Below, in pieces: positions 33,160 to 43,800 of a stretch of 64,000 bases of DNA. Where the stretch lies: positions 614,996,271-615,060,270 of the forward strand of contig NC_056730.1 of the NCBI RefSeq assembly GCF_019279795.1. The letters are read 5' to 3'. The notes beneath the pieces are model-generated. The model ran no database searches. It saw only the letters and a list, made by a program, of their open reading frames with translations, and had not been told where the DNA came from. Positions within the stretch are counted from its first letter, which is position 1; the number at the start of each line of letters is the position of its first letter. This DNA is from Protopterus annectens. Taxonomy: Eukaryota; Chordata; Ceratodontiformes; Protopteridae. The translations under genes and the position numbers were made by a program.

Positions 33160-33560
33160 TCCAACTAGAACCAGGCCATCCAACCCTGACATGCCTGGAT
33201 CCATAATTTCATACCCATGGTTCCTCCACCCCACCCGAGTTCGACATACATGCAAACCATCCATTCTCCAGTTGCTATCACAGCCATGACACACCTCCAT
33301 ACATTGCCCTCTCCCCAGTGTTAGGGATCCTACACGTATGTTGTCCCAACCAATGTATCATCAGGCTCTCCCATGATTTGGTCCTTGAACATACTTGCCC
33401 TTGCTTGTGAAATGGTCGGAAGTCCAGTCCGCCTAGCAATTTTTGGGTAGTCCCACCAGGGACTACCCTGTGATTGTTTGTAAAGTAGATTTAGCAGATC
33501 GACAATGTTGATCCCACTGGTAGTGTCCTGCCTGTGGTGTGGGTAGCAGTGATTTGCTCA
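33160..33560 (+). repeat. Shared 0.4-kb unit, copy 4
   Basis: Contains CATACCCATGGTTCCTCCAC, the TCCATTCTCCAGTTG block, GTATGTTGTCCCAACCAATG, AATTTTTGGGTAGTCCCACC, AGGGAC and GTCCTGCCTGTGGTGTGGG. It runs directly into the direct-repeat module at 33575. Confidence 0.75.
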
Positions 33561-33574
33561 CCCCTGCCCAGCTT

Positions 33575-34145
33575 GATATGACATAAGATGACAGCACTTA
33601 ATAATACTGGGGTTGCTGTTGATTCCCTTCTCATTCTTTTTGTATGCTTTATTGTCACAGCGTTCATTCTTCATAGATATATATATATATAGATATCATA
33701 TATCTGTACATACACATGCATATACATCTAAATAATTATATACATTTCCTATGCTGTTGCATGACTGTGCTGGATGATATGTTTGTGATAACATCAGATT
33801 TATGTATATCTGCCATGGCTTAGTGGTAAATCACATTGGCTGTGGTGTGCAGGGTCCTGGGTTTGCCTTTGCAGAGGCCATTTATTTTGTTGCTGCCAGA
33901 ACAAGGGCCATTGGATACAGCATGATTAAAGCACTTTTAAGCAGTTGTGAGTGGGTGTGTGCGTGTTTGCGCGATGGTAGTCTGTGCTATCTTCCAATTA
34001 CAGTTTGGTAAATTCGGTTAGCTCCTACTATGCTTAATGTGTGTGGGCACTGCTTACACCCACGCAAATGCACTTAGACTTGCTTACTGGTACTTATATA
34101 TGTTTACTACTGCTTATTTGTGCTTACACCTACTTACTGGTGCCT
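33575..34145 (+). repeat. Direct-repeat module with TA run and tRNA-like box, copy 2
   Basis: Collinear with 22485-23090 over its whole length, 10.5 kb away. The tRNA-like part is at about 33809-33880, with TGGCTTAGTGGTAAATCA and GGGTCCTGGGTTTG, where the B box is slightly shortened. Here the module is joined on its left to the 0.4-kb unit, which the copy at 22.5 kb lacks. Confidence 0.75.
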
Positions 34146-34299
34146 TATTCATTATGACACTACCACTTTGATTGAATGACATTAGTTAAACATTTCATGC
34201 AGTACTCCAGTTCACATTTACATGTTATTATGTAGGTCATACAGCAAAAGGATATATAAATATCTTCATATACACATTCCACATGGAAAATGATATGTG

Positions 34300-34372
34300 C
34301 TATAGCGGGACTCGAATCGTGCATGCTTGTTCATTAGGTGGATGATCTAACCGCTACACTATTGACGTTAAC
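34300..34372 (-). repeat. tRNA-derived SINE head
   Basis: The minus strand reads TAGTGTAGCGGTTAGATCA, an A-box-like segment, and about 30 bases later GATTCGAGTCCCGCTATAG, a good B-box and acceptor match. Spacing is close to that of a tRNA. No flanking tRNA-like cloverleaf or 3' tail was worked out, so it is called a SINE head rather than a tRNA gene. Confidence 0.5.
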
Positions 34373-36400
34373 ATTGATTCCGCATATTCTTTTCTATTTG
34401 GATGATTTTGATGTGTAAGCTACGCTAAGCATGGGGCGGGAACACACAAACATGCTGCGCTTCGCTTACACTTTCAATAATGAAACAATACAAATGTAAA
34501 ATAGTGACACGGGGGAATCTAATTGTGATAGTTCTAGGGACGGGGCTCATTATTCCACTACATGCTTGTGTATTTACTACTTTGATTTTATTTCAGTGTT
34601 TGTGTACACTCTTGTATGCTTAGCATCCACGGACACTGACTTAATTGCTTACTACTAGAGGCGGGCTCTAATAGTAAGCATAGTAGGTTGTGCAACCGTG
34701 GGTGCATGTTTACGCCTCCATAGTGCACTTAAATACGTCCCCTTGCACTCGCACACATTTCCTGTGCACATCGAGGGTGCTGCAGCGCGCCGTCATAAAT
34801 ATTCATATGGCGCTGCTGCGGCGCAAGGCTTCATGAATTCCGGGGAATGTAAATTAAATGGTTGTAAAAAGTAAATGCACTTGCCGCTGTGTAATATACA
34901 CAAGTATTAAAGAAAAGTAAGTGGTGATATACATTTAGTTATTATTTAGGGAGTGTTTTTTGTCACCTGCATGAAGTTGCATGAGTCCAGTGTAGGACAT
35001 CCTGACAGCACACTGAAATAATTAATTTATAGTTTAACTAGAACTAGGATCTAAAAATATTACCTTTTTATCATTTTATTTGGAAGTATGACCCTTTCCT
35101 TGATACTTCTAGTCTGGCACTGAACAAACAATATAATTATGTACTTGATGATTAAAAAGTGCATCTCACAGCTGTTGAGTCACATTTTTAATATAGGGGA
35201 TTGAACATTTTTGTCTAGACAGGCTGAATGTATAGTTGTGCATTAAAATTAGAATGTAATGCACAGTGGCAGCTGGTGACTTCAAATCAAAGGGGGGCTG
35301 CAGGAGACAGCTGAATGGGTGAGGTCAATGGGAAGGGGTGCAGCCAACAAGAAAGGGGAGGGGCCATGCTCAAAACCACAAAAAACTGTAACTTTAATTA
35401 AATACGCTGCCCTGGTGCCAAACCGTCATTATGAGAGTCCAAACCATCATTATGGGAGTCCAATCAAGACAAAATGAAGTATAGAAGAAAAAAGATATTT
35501 CAATGCATTGGCTGCATAACAGCTTACTTAATATCTAGATGGAAACAAAAAGGTTGTGAGGCATGAAAGAAATAAATTACTTTTTAAATACATTCCTGGA
35601 ATGCCAGTCAAAATCAAGTATAAAAAAACAAACAGCACTCAACTCAAACCAGCACTCAACTCAAACCACTTCTCCTTGCACTGCAGTTTTAATTATAATT
35701 TATATTCGGCTTTATTAAAGTACCAAGTAACATGCTGAAAGTAGCAATCTCTGTGATACCCCCACTTACAAAAATGTTTCTTATCCAAAAAAGACCTGCT
35801 GCCTGACAACAGTTATCTACTTGTTTAATGGGGAAAGCACGATCAAAGAAAAAATGAAAAGCAAACAAGAAACACGCTCAAGATACATTGCTTAAAGGAT
35901 TACTGCACAGATTATGGACCACACATGGTAGATTGGCATTCTGTTTAGTTTACAGATAAAGCCTGCAAAGATGACTGCAAGTCTCCAACAAATGTAATGA
36001 GCTTCTTCAAATAATGTAATCCTGTCCTTTATTACAAATACTGTCATATGCATTCAGTACCCAAGGCTTATACATTATCTAGTTATGCAAGTATTCGCTG
36101 CATGGAAACAACAGGAAGGTTTTCAATGTTGGCAATTCTTTAACAGTATGCTTACTAAAACTTACTTGCATCTTACAATCTCAGACAAGCTTACCTGATG
36201 GTCATTAAAGCATTGCTACTTAAACACAGAGCAACAGGCACTTTCTGAGTAATAATATGCATAAGTCAACAGTATAAAAACATGACAGAAACCAGAACTT
36301 TCTGCAAAATCAAGGACAGATGAAAAGCCACTGTAGTACATGTGTCTACCTTAGATGGGGAGATAGTCTGCACATTTACACTGCATAACTGATCCTTGCC
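34373..36400. other. Unassigned sequence, composition change near 34.86 kb
   Basis: No gene is recognised. Positions 34770-34830 hold a GC-rich imperfect palindrome (GCAGCGCGCC ... GGCGCTGC). At 35263 the sequence CAGTGGCAGCTGGTGAC resembles the end of some hAT-type DNA transposons, but no partner end was found. Positions 35635-35670 contain a short direct duplication of CAGCACTCAACTCAAACCA. Confidence 0.4.
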
Positions 36401-36504
36401 TTGCTTGGACGCATCCTGAGTCACTACATGCAGGAGTGGGGTGCAACAAGTATGTCACAATTTGAAATGTCTCTGGCTGACTGTGATGGCCCTGTCACAT
36501 TTGT

Positions 36505-37045
36505 CATACCTCTCAACCTCAGAGCAAACAATCCGGACAAAGCCATACATAGAAGTGGACAAAGGCCCAAAAATAAGGACAATTTTTAAATATTGCTCTT
36601 ATAAACTTAGAAAGATAATAGAATAGTAGGTCTTGCATTACTATGAATTTTCTGAAGGGTATGAAATCTGAAACTCAAATGTCTGTCATTATCTTCTAAC
36701 TTCAGTCTTTAATGATTTGCCACTAATTTGCCAAAAAACACAATTTTATGAAAAATGGACCAAAATGTGATGTAAAAATATAAAATAGCCACACAATACA
36801 GCTGGGAACCTGTCAAAGAAGGGACACTTTTTAAATATTAGTACTGTTAACTTGAGCAGCTGACAAAATAAAAGAATCTATATGCATTTCTGAAATAAAA
36901 GTAATCTATAACTGGTTATTACAGTTATTTATTAATTGTAAACCCTCCACATTTTTTCCAAAATTGCCATTTTGCGGAGGGATTACTAGGGGAAGAGCGA
37001 CATTTTGAGTCAAAATCTGGTAGAGTTGAGAGGTTTGAATATGCC
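36505..37045. repeat. TIR-bounded short repeat, copy 1
   Basis: Starts ATACCTCTCAACCT and ends AGTTGAGAGGTTT, an inverted repeat of about 10 bases. Inside are AATCCGGACAAAGCC and TAAACTTAGAAAGATAATAG followed by CTGAAGGGTATGAAATCTG. The same blocks occur at 37071-37366 and in part at 38456 and 38750. The structure is that of a MITE, a non-autonomous DNA transposon. The copy is long and may be compound, since a second internal block begins near 36800. Confidence 0.5.
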
Positions 37046-37070
37046 TAATTCTATAAAGCAATTTATTTGC

Positions 37071-37366
37071 ACGTACCTCTCAACCTGTTAATACAGGAAA
37101 TCTGGACAAGGCCAAATATATTGGGGGAACATATAAACAGTACTAAAAATTGCTCTTGTATAAACTAAGACAGTTGATAGAATAACAGGTCTTGCTTTAA
37201 CATGCATTTTTCTGAAGGTTATGAAGTCTGAAACTCAGTGTCTGTCATTTAGTGACTTAATTCCTAAATGATTTGCCAGAAAACCACAAATTTTATGAGG
37301 AACATACCAAAAATAAAAAGCAAAAATCTGTTCATTCTGTGAAAATCTGGACAGTTGACAGGTATA
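37071..37366. repeat. TIR-bounded short repeat, copy 2
   Basis: Starts GTACCTCTCAACCTGTTAAT and ends TGGACAGTTGACAGGTATA, again an inverted repeat. Internal blocks CTGGACAAGGCC, ATAAACTAAGACAGTTGATA and CTGAAGGTTATGAAGTCTGA match copy 1. About 295 bases long, this is the clearest single unit. Confidence 0.55.
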
Positions 37367-38284
37367 TTTCAGCCGGGGCTGTCTGAGTTTGCTGTACTTC
37401 CCCCTCATAAAATCATGGTTGAATGGAGCCTCCCCCCTGCAGCCATTCCAATGAACCATTACTTGGCTATTTCACCCCATTTACCATAAACACTAATGTG
37501 CATACTGCTTTACTTCTACGATGATTTGGACTTCATTTGAAAGTTTTATTTTGCATTTTACAGCACAAACACTAAGACATCTGCTAAACAAAGCAATGCA
37601 GTCTCACAGTGAAACAAGACTTAGCATTAAAATTTCTCTGCCCTTGAAATTCACGTTCATTGAAACAGCACTGAAACCCACATTCAAAGAAAATACATTT
37701 GGCTAGTGGCAGATAAAGATTAACTTTGGGCTATTTTCAAATGACAGGCCCCTTGCACACAAAATGTACATGTGTTCTGTGATACACCTTCCTGAATGTA
37801 TTAAATTATATTCCTTGTATAATACAGTACAGTTGTTAGAGGGTGATTTAAATTTATTGTTTTGATCATTTGTCCAGTAAACAATGAAACAAAATGCATG
37901 CACCAGTAATGACAATAATGCCCAACTGAGAACATTTCCATCATAAAAGTCTACTCAAACTTCTACAATCCACCAGTATCAGTAAATATGCACAATCTCT
38001 GCAGAAGTAAAAGTTACCTAATAATTCCACATTAAAAAGATCTGTAACTAATGAAGAGGTTGCTGCTAGCAAACAACTTTATATTTCATTGTTTCATCTA
38101 AAAATAAAGTGCCTGTTGCTCTTGAGGAATAAATTGCCTATATTACATTATAAATGATAAGCTAGTAATATTGCAATAGGGAATGGATGGCAAACTGATA
38201 ACAGATTCATAGTTACTAGGTACCTCCAACCAAAGAGGACATTCTCAGGATTGCAGCATCCACCCCCTTTAAAAGTACAACACA
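37367..38284. other. Unassigned AT-rich sequence
   Basis: No gene or repeat recognised. Confidence 0.4.
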
Positions 38285-38380
38285 GTACTGTATCAGCAAT
38301 ACATCTGCATACTGTGGGAGTAGAACCCACAGCCTTCTGCATCAAAAGAAAGTACACTACCTGTTATGCTATTAATAATG
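38285..38380 (-). repeat. tRNA-derived SINE head
   Basis: On the minus strand GCATAACAGGTAGTGTACTT is followed by GTGGGTTCTACTCCCACAG, with B-box-like GGTTCTACTCC inside a small stem. It is a tRNA-like head without a recognised body. Confidence 0.45.
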
Positions 38381-38455
38381 TAAATAAACTCAGCATAAGC
38401 AGCACTAAATGTCTCTTTAAGCTCTCGGCTCCTTGTAAAATCCACTCAACACTCA

Positions 38456-38884
38456 ACTGGATCTCTCAACTTTCCAGCACAAGAAATCTGGAAAAAGCCA
38501 AACTTTATTGGGAAGGGGAAGGAGATAAAAGCATAAAAACCAGAGTCACATTTTAAACACTGCTTGTATAATCTTGGGAATTTGCTAGAATAAAACGTTA
38601 TGTTACCACCATGCATTACACTGCCAAGTCTTGAATGCAGGACCCTATGCACTAGGGTCAGAGCAACATACCACTATGCCATAAGCTGTTTCTTAAAAGA
38701 AATGAAGACTGAAACTTAAATGGCTATTATTTAATGAATTTAGTTCTCACCATACCTCTCAATCTTTTAGCACAAAACACTTGGGCAAAGCTAATAATGG
38801 GGAAATAGAATAAAAGGTTTTGTGTAACCATGTACTTTCTGAAGAATATGAAGTCTGCAATTCAAATGCCTGTTATTTTTATTT
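38456..38884. repeat. Partial copies of the CCTCTCAAC repeat, with a tRNA-like insert
   Basis: One copy begins at 38461 (TCTCTCAACTTTCCAGCAC, then AAATCTGGAAAAAGCC) and resumes at 38690 (GAAATGAAGACTGAAAC). Between these parts, 38630-38690 on the minus strand resembles a tRNA-like head (ATGGCATAGTGGTATG). Another copy begins at 38754 (ATACCTCTCAATCTTTTAGC) and continues to TATGAAGTCTGCAATTC. Ends are missing. Confidence 0.45.
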
Positions 38885-39075
38885 AACCAGGAAAGTCTGA
38901 CTTGGAACATAAGCCAATTTTCAGCAGAGCAGAGAGAAACACTCCAGACACATATCTTTGTAAGATGGGAGGATATACAGACTCCACACAGAAGGCACCC
39001 CAACCAAGAATCAAACCAGAGAACCTGAAGCTGTCAGCCCACAATGTTATCAATGCACCACTGCACTACTGACTT
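38885..39075 (-). repeat. SINE with tRNA-like head, core-type body
   Basis: On the minus strand: GTAGTGCAGTGGTGCATTGA (A-box side), GGTTTGATTCTTGG (B-box side), then GGTGCCTTCTGTGTGGAGTC. The CTTCTGTGTGGAG block is shared with the SINE at 40119-40352 and is common in vertebrate SINE bodies. The 3' end is not defined. Confidence 0.55.
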
Positions 39076-39706
39076 TGCAAGGAAAAACATACAAAAACAA
39101 CAGATTTTATACAGAAACCACAGATTTTATGAAGACCAGAACAAATATGAGGCAAAAATCTGCAATTTGTTTACAAAGAATGGTGGGTAGGGAATTCAGG
39201 CCCTTGCCACCTACACCCAAGGTACAGGGCTCAAGCCTGAGTGTTCTCTACCCTCCATCATATAGCTACTGGGGCATTCACAATTTTTTGTAGTTTCTTT
39301 TTTCTTTCTTTATACAGGTGGGGGGCTGCAGTTTTATAGCACAAGCCATCCCTGGTAATGTAGCAAACTTCTTAGTCACATGTGTGACACCCCACCACTG
39401 GACCAGTAATTAAGGACCCTCAATTTTCATCACTAGTACCAGTGGGGGACATACATTGGGAGGATGACAAGTTACACACATAGTATTTCCAGATGCTGCT
39501 CCCTGCATCATCAAGTGCAATTTACCTTAACAACACAAAGAGACCCCAGTCAGTCCAGGGCTGATTTATTCCTCTTTCTCCAGATCTCCACTAAGACTCC
39601 CCACTGGCACAGCTACAGAGTTGAGATCTCAGTTGAGTGACCACACCAAGACCTCCAGCACTCTCTCTGTCCAACCAGTGCTTTGTGTCCCTGCCCAAGT
39701 AGCTGT

Positions 39707-39707
<1 letters not shown>
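39076..39707. other. Unassigned sequence
   Basis: No gene is recognised. A TGTGACACC at 39385 and a GTGTCACCA near 39990 could be ends of a degraded solo LTR, but flanking duplications were not found. Confidence 0.3.

Positions 39708-39759
<52 letters not shown>
39708..39759. repeat. (CA)n microsatellite
   Basis: About 52 bases of CA repeat. Confidence 0.97.
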
Positions 39760-39761
<2 letters not shown>

Positions 39762-40118
39762 AGGTTTGACTTATACACAGACACACACACCTAGGAAAGG
39801 CTGGCACAGATTTACTAGCTATGCCCCCTTCTGCCCAGACTATAATGTTGCTTTCACTGCTACCAGCCAGCTCCTTATCAGCTACTTTAAGGCACTAAAC
39901 AAATGGGTCTAATCTTACTGTGTAATCTTACTGTTAATACAAATGGTAGTCTGATCAACAGCAAGGCTATTAGGCGTGGCTCACAGTGTCACCAAATAAA
40001 TATGCAAGTACTCTTAGAACTTAAATATGTTTCACAAATATCAGCCACAATGAAAGGTTTAAATATATTTAATAATAAATAATAAAAGAACAAGTAAATA
40101 CTCAGTATATAATCACAG

Positions 40119-40352
40119 TAACATTTTTTTGTGTCTTTCAGCTTTTCCCGGTTAGGGGTCGCCACAGCGGAACTCCGGTCAGCTAATGTTTTTGTAGTGG
40201 ACTATTACGCACCGGGTTACCAGCCCTGATGCACAACCTTCAATGAAGGCACGCCCTATTCACATATGCCTCCACACAGAAGACGCTCTAGCTGAGAATC
40301 GAACGGGACAACATCTTGCTATGAGGCGACAATGCTACCACAGCACCACCAC
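40119..40352 (-). mobile_element. Complete tRNA-derived SINE with 7-bp target duplications
   Basis: The minus strand starts with a tRNA-like head (GTGGTGCTGTGGTAGCATTG, then CCGTTCGATTCTCAG) and has a CGTCTTCTGTGTGGAGG body block. It ends with TGGCGACCCCTAACC, GGGAAAAGC, TGAAAGACAC and a short A run. ATCACAG occurs on both sides (40112-40118 and 40353-40359), the expected target-site duplication. The GGGGTCGCCAC tail type is widespread in fish and amphibian SINEs and their partner LINEs, from general knowledge. Confidence 0.75.
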
Positions 40353-40680
40353 ATCACAGGAAATATTTAAAGCAGTATTGCAAGACAGTCTCAAATAAAT
40401 AAAGAAAAACATCTGAGTTAAGCTTTGTTATATTTTCGACTTTATCTAGAGAATTATTATGTCCTACAAAAATAAGGCCAATCTTCAGAAAAACGTACAA
40501 ATAAGTTTTTTTAATTAAAAGAAGCACAGAAAAAACACACCAATGCAATATTCTCTCCTTTAGCACCTCAGCTGTAAGCCTGTAACAGAGTACACTCAAT
40601 TTCCAACCCCACTACATATTTATACATCACTAACTAATTAATACATCCTATTAACATTAATTACAATTAATTAAACCAAT

Positions 40681-41280
40681 TTAAACTTTAAGGAGATATT
40701 TCACAAAAAAATATCTCCAATTGCATTCTCTATTCATGCCCTTAGGCACTAATGTAGCAAACTTTAAAATGAATACAGATTTTCTTCTCAGCTCATTTTT
40801 AATATTATTAACACCTTCACCAGAAACGTATATTTGTTCTAAAACTGTTACTTTAAAACCAGTAAAATCACCTTTATGTATGCAATGAAAATGTGTAACA
40901 ACTGGACTTACTTCATTTTTCTTTTTTATATGTCTTATATGTTCTTTTATTCTAGTTGCAAGACTTCTTTTAGTTTCCTCAATATAAAATTTCTCACAGG
41001 GGCACTTTATACAATAAACAACTCCCTCACTAATGCAACTAAAATTATTTTGTACTCGGAACTTTTTTCCATTAATAACTGGAAACGTATCTATCACATA
41101 TTTGCATATTGAGCAACCACCACAAGAAAAAGTTCCTGCAGTTCTTATACGTATATCCCTAGAAGATGCTGGCAAAACAAATCTGCCATGCATCAAAAAG
41201 TCCCCTAAATTCCTACCCCTCTTATATGAAAAGTTTAGGTGCTTACCTCTCAAAAACTTAACATCATTTTTCTCTAACAT
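40681..41280 (-). pseudogene. PLE-3 linker and GIY-YIG endonuclease, open frame
   Basis: A 199-residue open frame on the minus strand. It contains FSYKRGRNLGDFLMHGRF, the zinc-binding CGGCSICKYV block, GVVYCIKCPCEKFYIEETKRSL, which is the GIY-YIG core, then RIKEHIRHIK and HFHCIHKGDF with histidines. The expected FYIGETKRSL reads FYIEETKRSL, so the glycine of the YIG half is lost and the nuclease is probably inactive. The domain would nick the insertion target. The frame is not known to be joined to the RT without a stop. Confidence 0.8.
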
Positions 41281-41788
41281 TTCCTAATATTATCTAATCA
41301 GTTCTATTAATTGCTTAGCAAACACATTAAATTTTGTAACAAAAAACAAAAACTTAATTTGATCAGCTTCCTCTTTTTCTACATTTCTATGCCTTACCCA
41401 CACATTCATAGACTTGGGAAAATCTTTAACTCAATCATACCCCCAAATTTTATTTTTTGTTTCATTAATTAACACTTGACTATAACCCCTTTCTAAAAAC
41501 ATCCTTGCAGTCTTGTCTATTTCTTCCTTACATACATTTCTACTGCTATACAATCTTTGTAGCCTTAGAAATTCCCCTTTTGGAATAGATTATATTATAT
41601 AAGGAGGGTGACAACTACTGCCATGGATGATATAGTCAAACTTATCAAATTTTCTATGAATTTTTGTCTTAATAAGACCATTACTTTTGCCCTCCAATAT
41701 TATGTCCAAATAAACCACCTGTGGACCCACCTGTAACCCATCAAAGCAAATATTAAATTAATTTTCATGTAAACTTTCTACAAAGCTG

Positions 41789-41881
41789 TTAACATTTTCT
41801 AGTCCCCCCCTTGCACACAAAAATTAAACCATCTATACATCTAAAGTATATCAATACATGAACTTTATAAAAAATGTTCTG

Positions 41882-41939
<58 letters not shown>

Positions 41940-42540
41940 TTTTTCTCAAAATAACCCATAAATAAATTTGCGTATATGGGGGAAAAATTTGCCTCCATCG
42001 CTGTACCCTTCAATTGTTTATACAAAACACCATTAAACTTAAAGATATTGTTTTGTAAACAAAAAAAAACATTAAATCTAAAATATAATGTATGCTAGGA
42101 ACATCCCCTAGAAAATCTAATACTGCTTCTAAACCATGAGTGTGTATGATGCTAGTATACAGGCTTACTACATCTAAAATTATAAAATAGCAATCTTCCT
42201 GCCACTTTATTTCTTTAAAATTTTTAATAAGATCATATGAATTTTCAGTATAAGAAGATAACTTTTTAACATATGACATTAAAAAGCTACGAAGAAAACA
42301 TGAAATGTTATGTGTGAAATATCCACATGCCAATACAATCAGACGTCCTGGAGGGTCAGAAAAATTCTTGGGAATCTTAGGCAGACAAAATAAATGTGCC
42401 ATTTTGCAATCTTTACTACTAAGCACATTTTGCATATCATGTAAAGAGAAATAATTCAACCTAAACCCTCTGTGTAATAAATCCCTATATTCACCCATTG
42501 CTTTAGTATACACATTTAAATCAATTTGCTTATAAACATT
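41789..42540 (-). pseudogene. PLE-3 reverse transcriptase (broken)
   Basis: Blocks on the minus strand: FCLPKIPKNFSDPPGRLIV (usual LPKIHK..PPGRPIV), FIILDVVSLYTSIIHTHGL with the first catalytic aspartate, LKGTAMEANFSPIYANLFMGY, and FRCIDGLIF where YIDD is expected. The second aspartate of the active site is replaced by glycine. A TA microsatellite and a T run (41882-41944) have expanded inside the coding sequence between the GTAM block and the active site. The enzyme is dead. Confidence 0.8.
41882..41944. repeat. (TA)n plus poly-T inside PLE-3 RT
   Basis: About 49 bases of TA repeat followed by 14 T, interrupting the PLE-3 RT sequence. Confidence 0.95.
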
Positions 42541-42678
42541 TTCATCATTTATGTGTTTGTAACATATATGTAAATATTGGGAACAATGGAAAACTAACTG
42601 TTTTGTTAATTGTTGGACTTTGTGGTGTGATAAATTATTATATCATAGTTAACTTACTTACAGAGCAAGTAAGGTAGA

Positions 42679-43356
42679 TGTGGCGAGTGTCTCTTCTAGC
42701 TGATGTCAGGTCAAAGACAAATACAGAATACTCAGTCATTCTCAGAGAGTTTTTAAATTAATATTTCAAATATTATTGCTGAGATAGCTTGCAGGATGAC
42801 ATCATTTCTTGTCATCTGACTCTATCCCAGGTAAAAAACAACCATCGATGCAGCTGGTAGCATTTAGCATCTACCTGTGGAAATACATAAACAAGAGCTT
42901 TTCTTAGGTCTAAGGCAGATCCTGGAAGTCATAAAACAATAAATGCTTCCAAGACAATACAAAAAAACTTCTAAGTCTATACATTGTCTCTTTTACTGCA
43001 CTGAAACTGAAAGATAACATCCTTTTATTATGTGGCCATAAAGTAATTTAATTTCAGCTATTTTGCTGAAGTTAACCTCTTATGTTTCATTTTCCATTGT
43101 TAAAATATATATGTTAAATAGTTACAATAGTGCAGGTACGTTTCTGTTCTATTCCAATAAGGCATGCTGTGGTTACATTTTAGCTCAGTACTTTACAAAA
43201 TATCTCTTCAGCACACACGTCTGTACATACTTATATGACATATAGTTCTAATACATTTCTAACATAAGCATATGAATCATGTTGATATTTCCAAATGACA
43301 TATAATTATTTACAAAATTCCAGATAGCTGGGTTGGCAGTATCTCATTTTGTGACA
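42679..43356 (-). repeat. Putative 3' LTR of the gypsy element
   Basis: On the minus strand a polypurine run (GAGGGGGGAAGAAG) ends at 43357 and is directly followed by TGTCACAAAATGAG, the usual arrangement of polypurine tract and LTR start. The LTR end is placed at 42679, where the minus strand reads CTCGCCACA, giving TG...CA ends and about 678 bases. The start is well supported. The end is a guess because no second LTR is in the window. Confidence 0.5.
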
Positions 43357-43429
43357 CTTCTTCCCCCCTCAAAGACTCAAGCTAGTTTTTCAAGTGACCC
43401 TTGAGAAACATTGCTTGAGAAGGTTGAGC

Positions 43430-43800
43430 CTATCTGGGAATACATTACCCCATTCTCTGTCTTGAGAGCCCATCTGCATTCACATTGCTAACACCACTAC
43501 GGTGCTGCACTGTCATATCATATGCCTGCAACTCTAGGCTCCACCTTAGCAACCTGGAATTTTGCTGGCTGTCTTGATGTAGCCATGTTAAGAGATTGTG
43601 GTCTGTAACTACAGTGAATTTCCTTCCATACAGATAAGGCTGAAGTTTCTGCAGTGCCTACACTATGTCTAGACATTCCTTTTCTACAGCTGCATAGCAT
43701 TCCTCCCTGGGTTGTAGCCTATGGCTGTGATATACCACTGGGTCCTCTTCTCCCTCTGAGGAAACCTGGCTGAGTACAGCCCTCACCCCATCATTTTAAG
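43430..43800 (-). pseudogene. Gypsy RNase H domain (one stop)
   Basis: The minus strand encodes GVRAVLSQ, VVYHSHRLQPREECYAAVEKE, a stop at about 43653, then FTVVTDHNLLTWL and SNVNADGLSRQ. These are the usual blocks of the gypsy RNase H domain and its C-terminal tether. It continues from the RT frame above and ends shortly before the polypurine tract. Confidence 0.8.

Larger units (their letters stand above)
40600..42620 (-). mobile_element. Penelope-like element PLE-3, 5'-truncated
   Basis: The minus strand carries RT blocks (42513-42010 and 42025-41789) followed by the GIY-YIG endonuclease (41280-40681). The reading frame appears still recognisable up to about 42600, where the element is cut off short of its N-terminal half. 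Sequence between 41789 and 41281 is decayed linker. It differs from PLE-1 and PLE-2 in sequence, so it is another family. No terminal repeats were identified. Confidence 0.8.

Noticed and set aside
34300-34372. Functional tRNA gene on the minus strand
   Set aside because: A and B box matches are good, but no full cloverleaf was worked out, and similar heads recur nearby as SINE pieces.
35263-35280. hAT transposon end (CAGTGGCAGCTGGTGAC)
   Set aside because: No inverted partner or 8-bp duplication found, and no transposase remnant.
39385-39994. Solo LTR with TGTGACACC and GTGTCACCA ends
   Set aside because: No 5-bp target duplication and no match to the gypsy LTR at 43.36 kb.
40463-40500. 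Hammerhead in PLE-3 3' flank (CTGAAGA on the minus strand)
   Set aside because: No GAAA box and no complementary arms follow.
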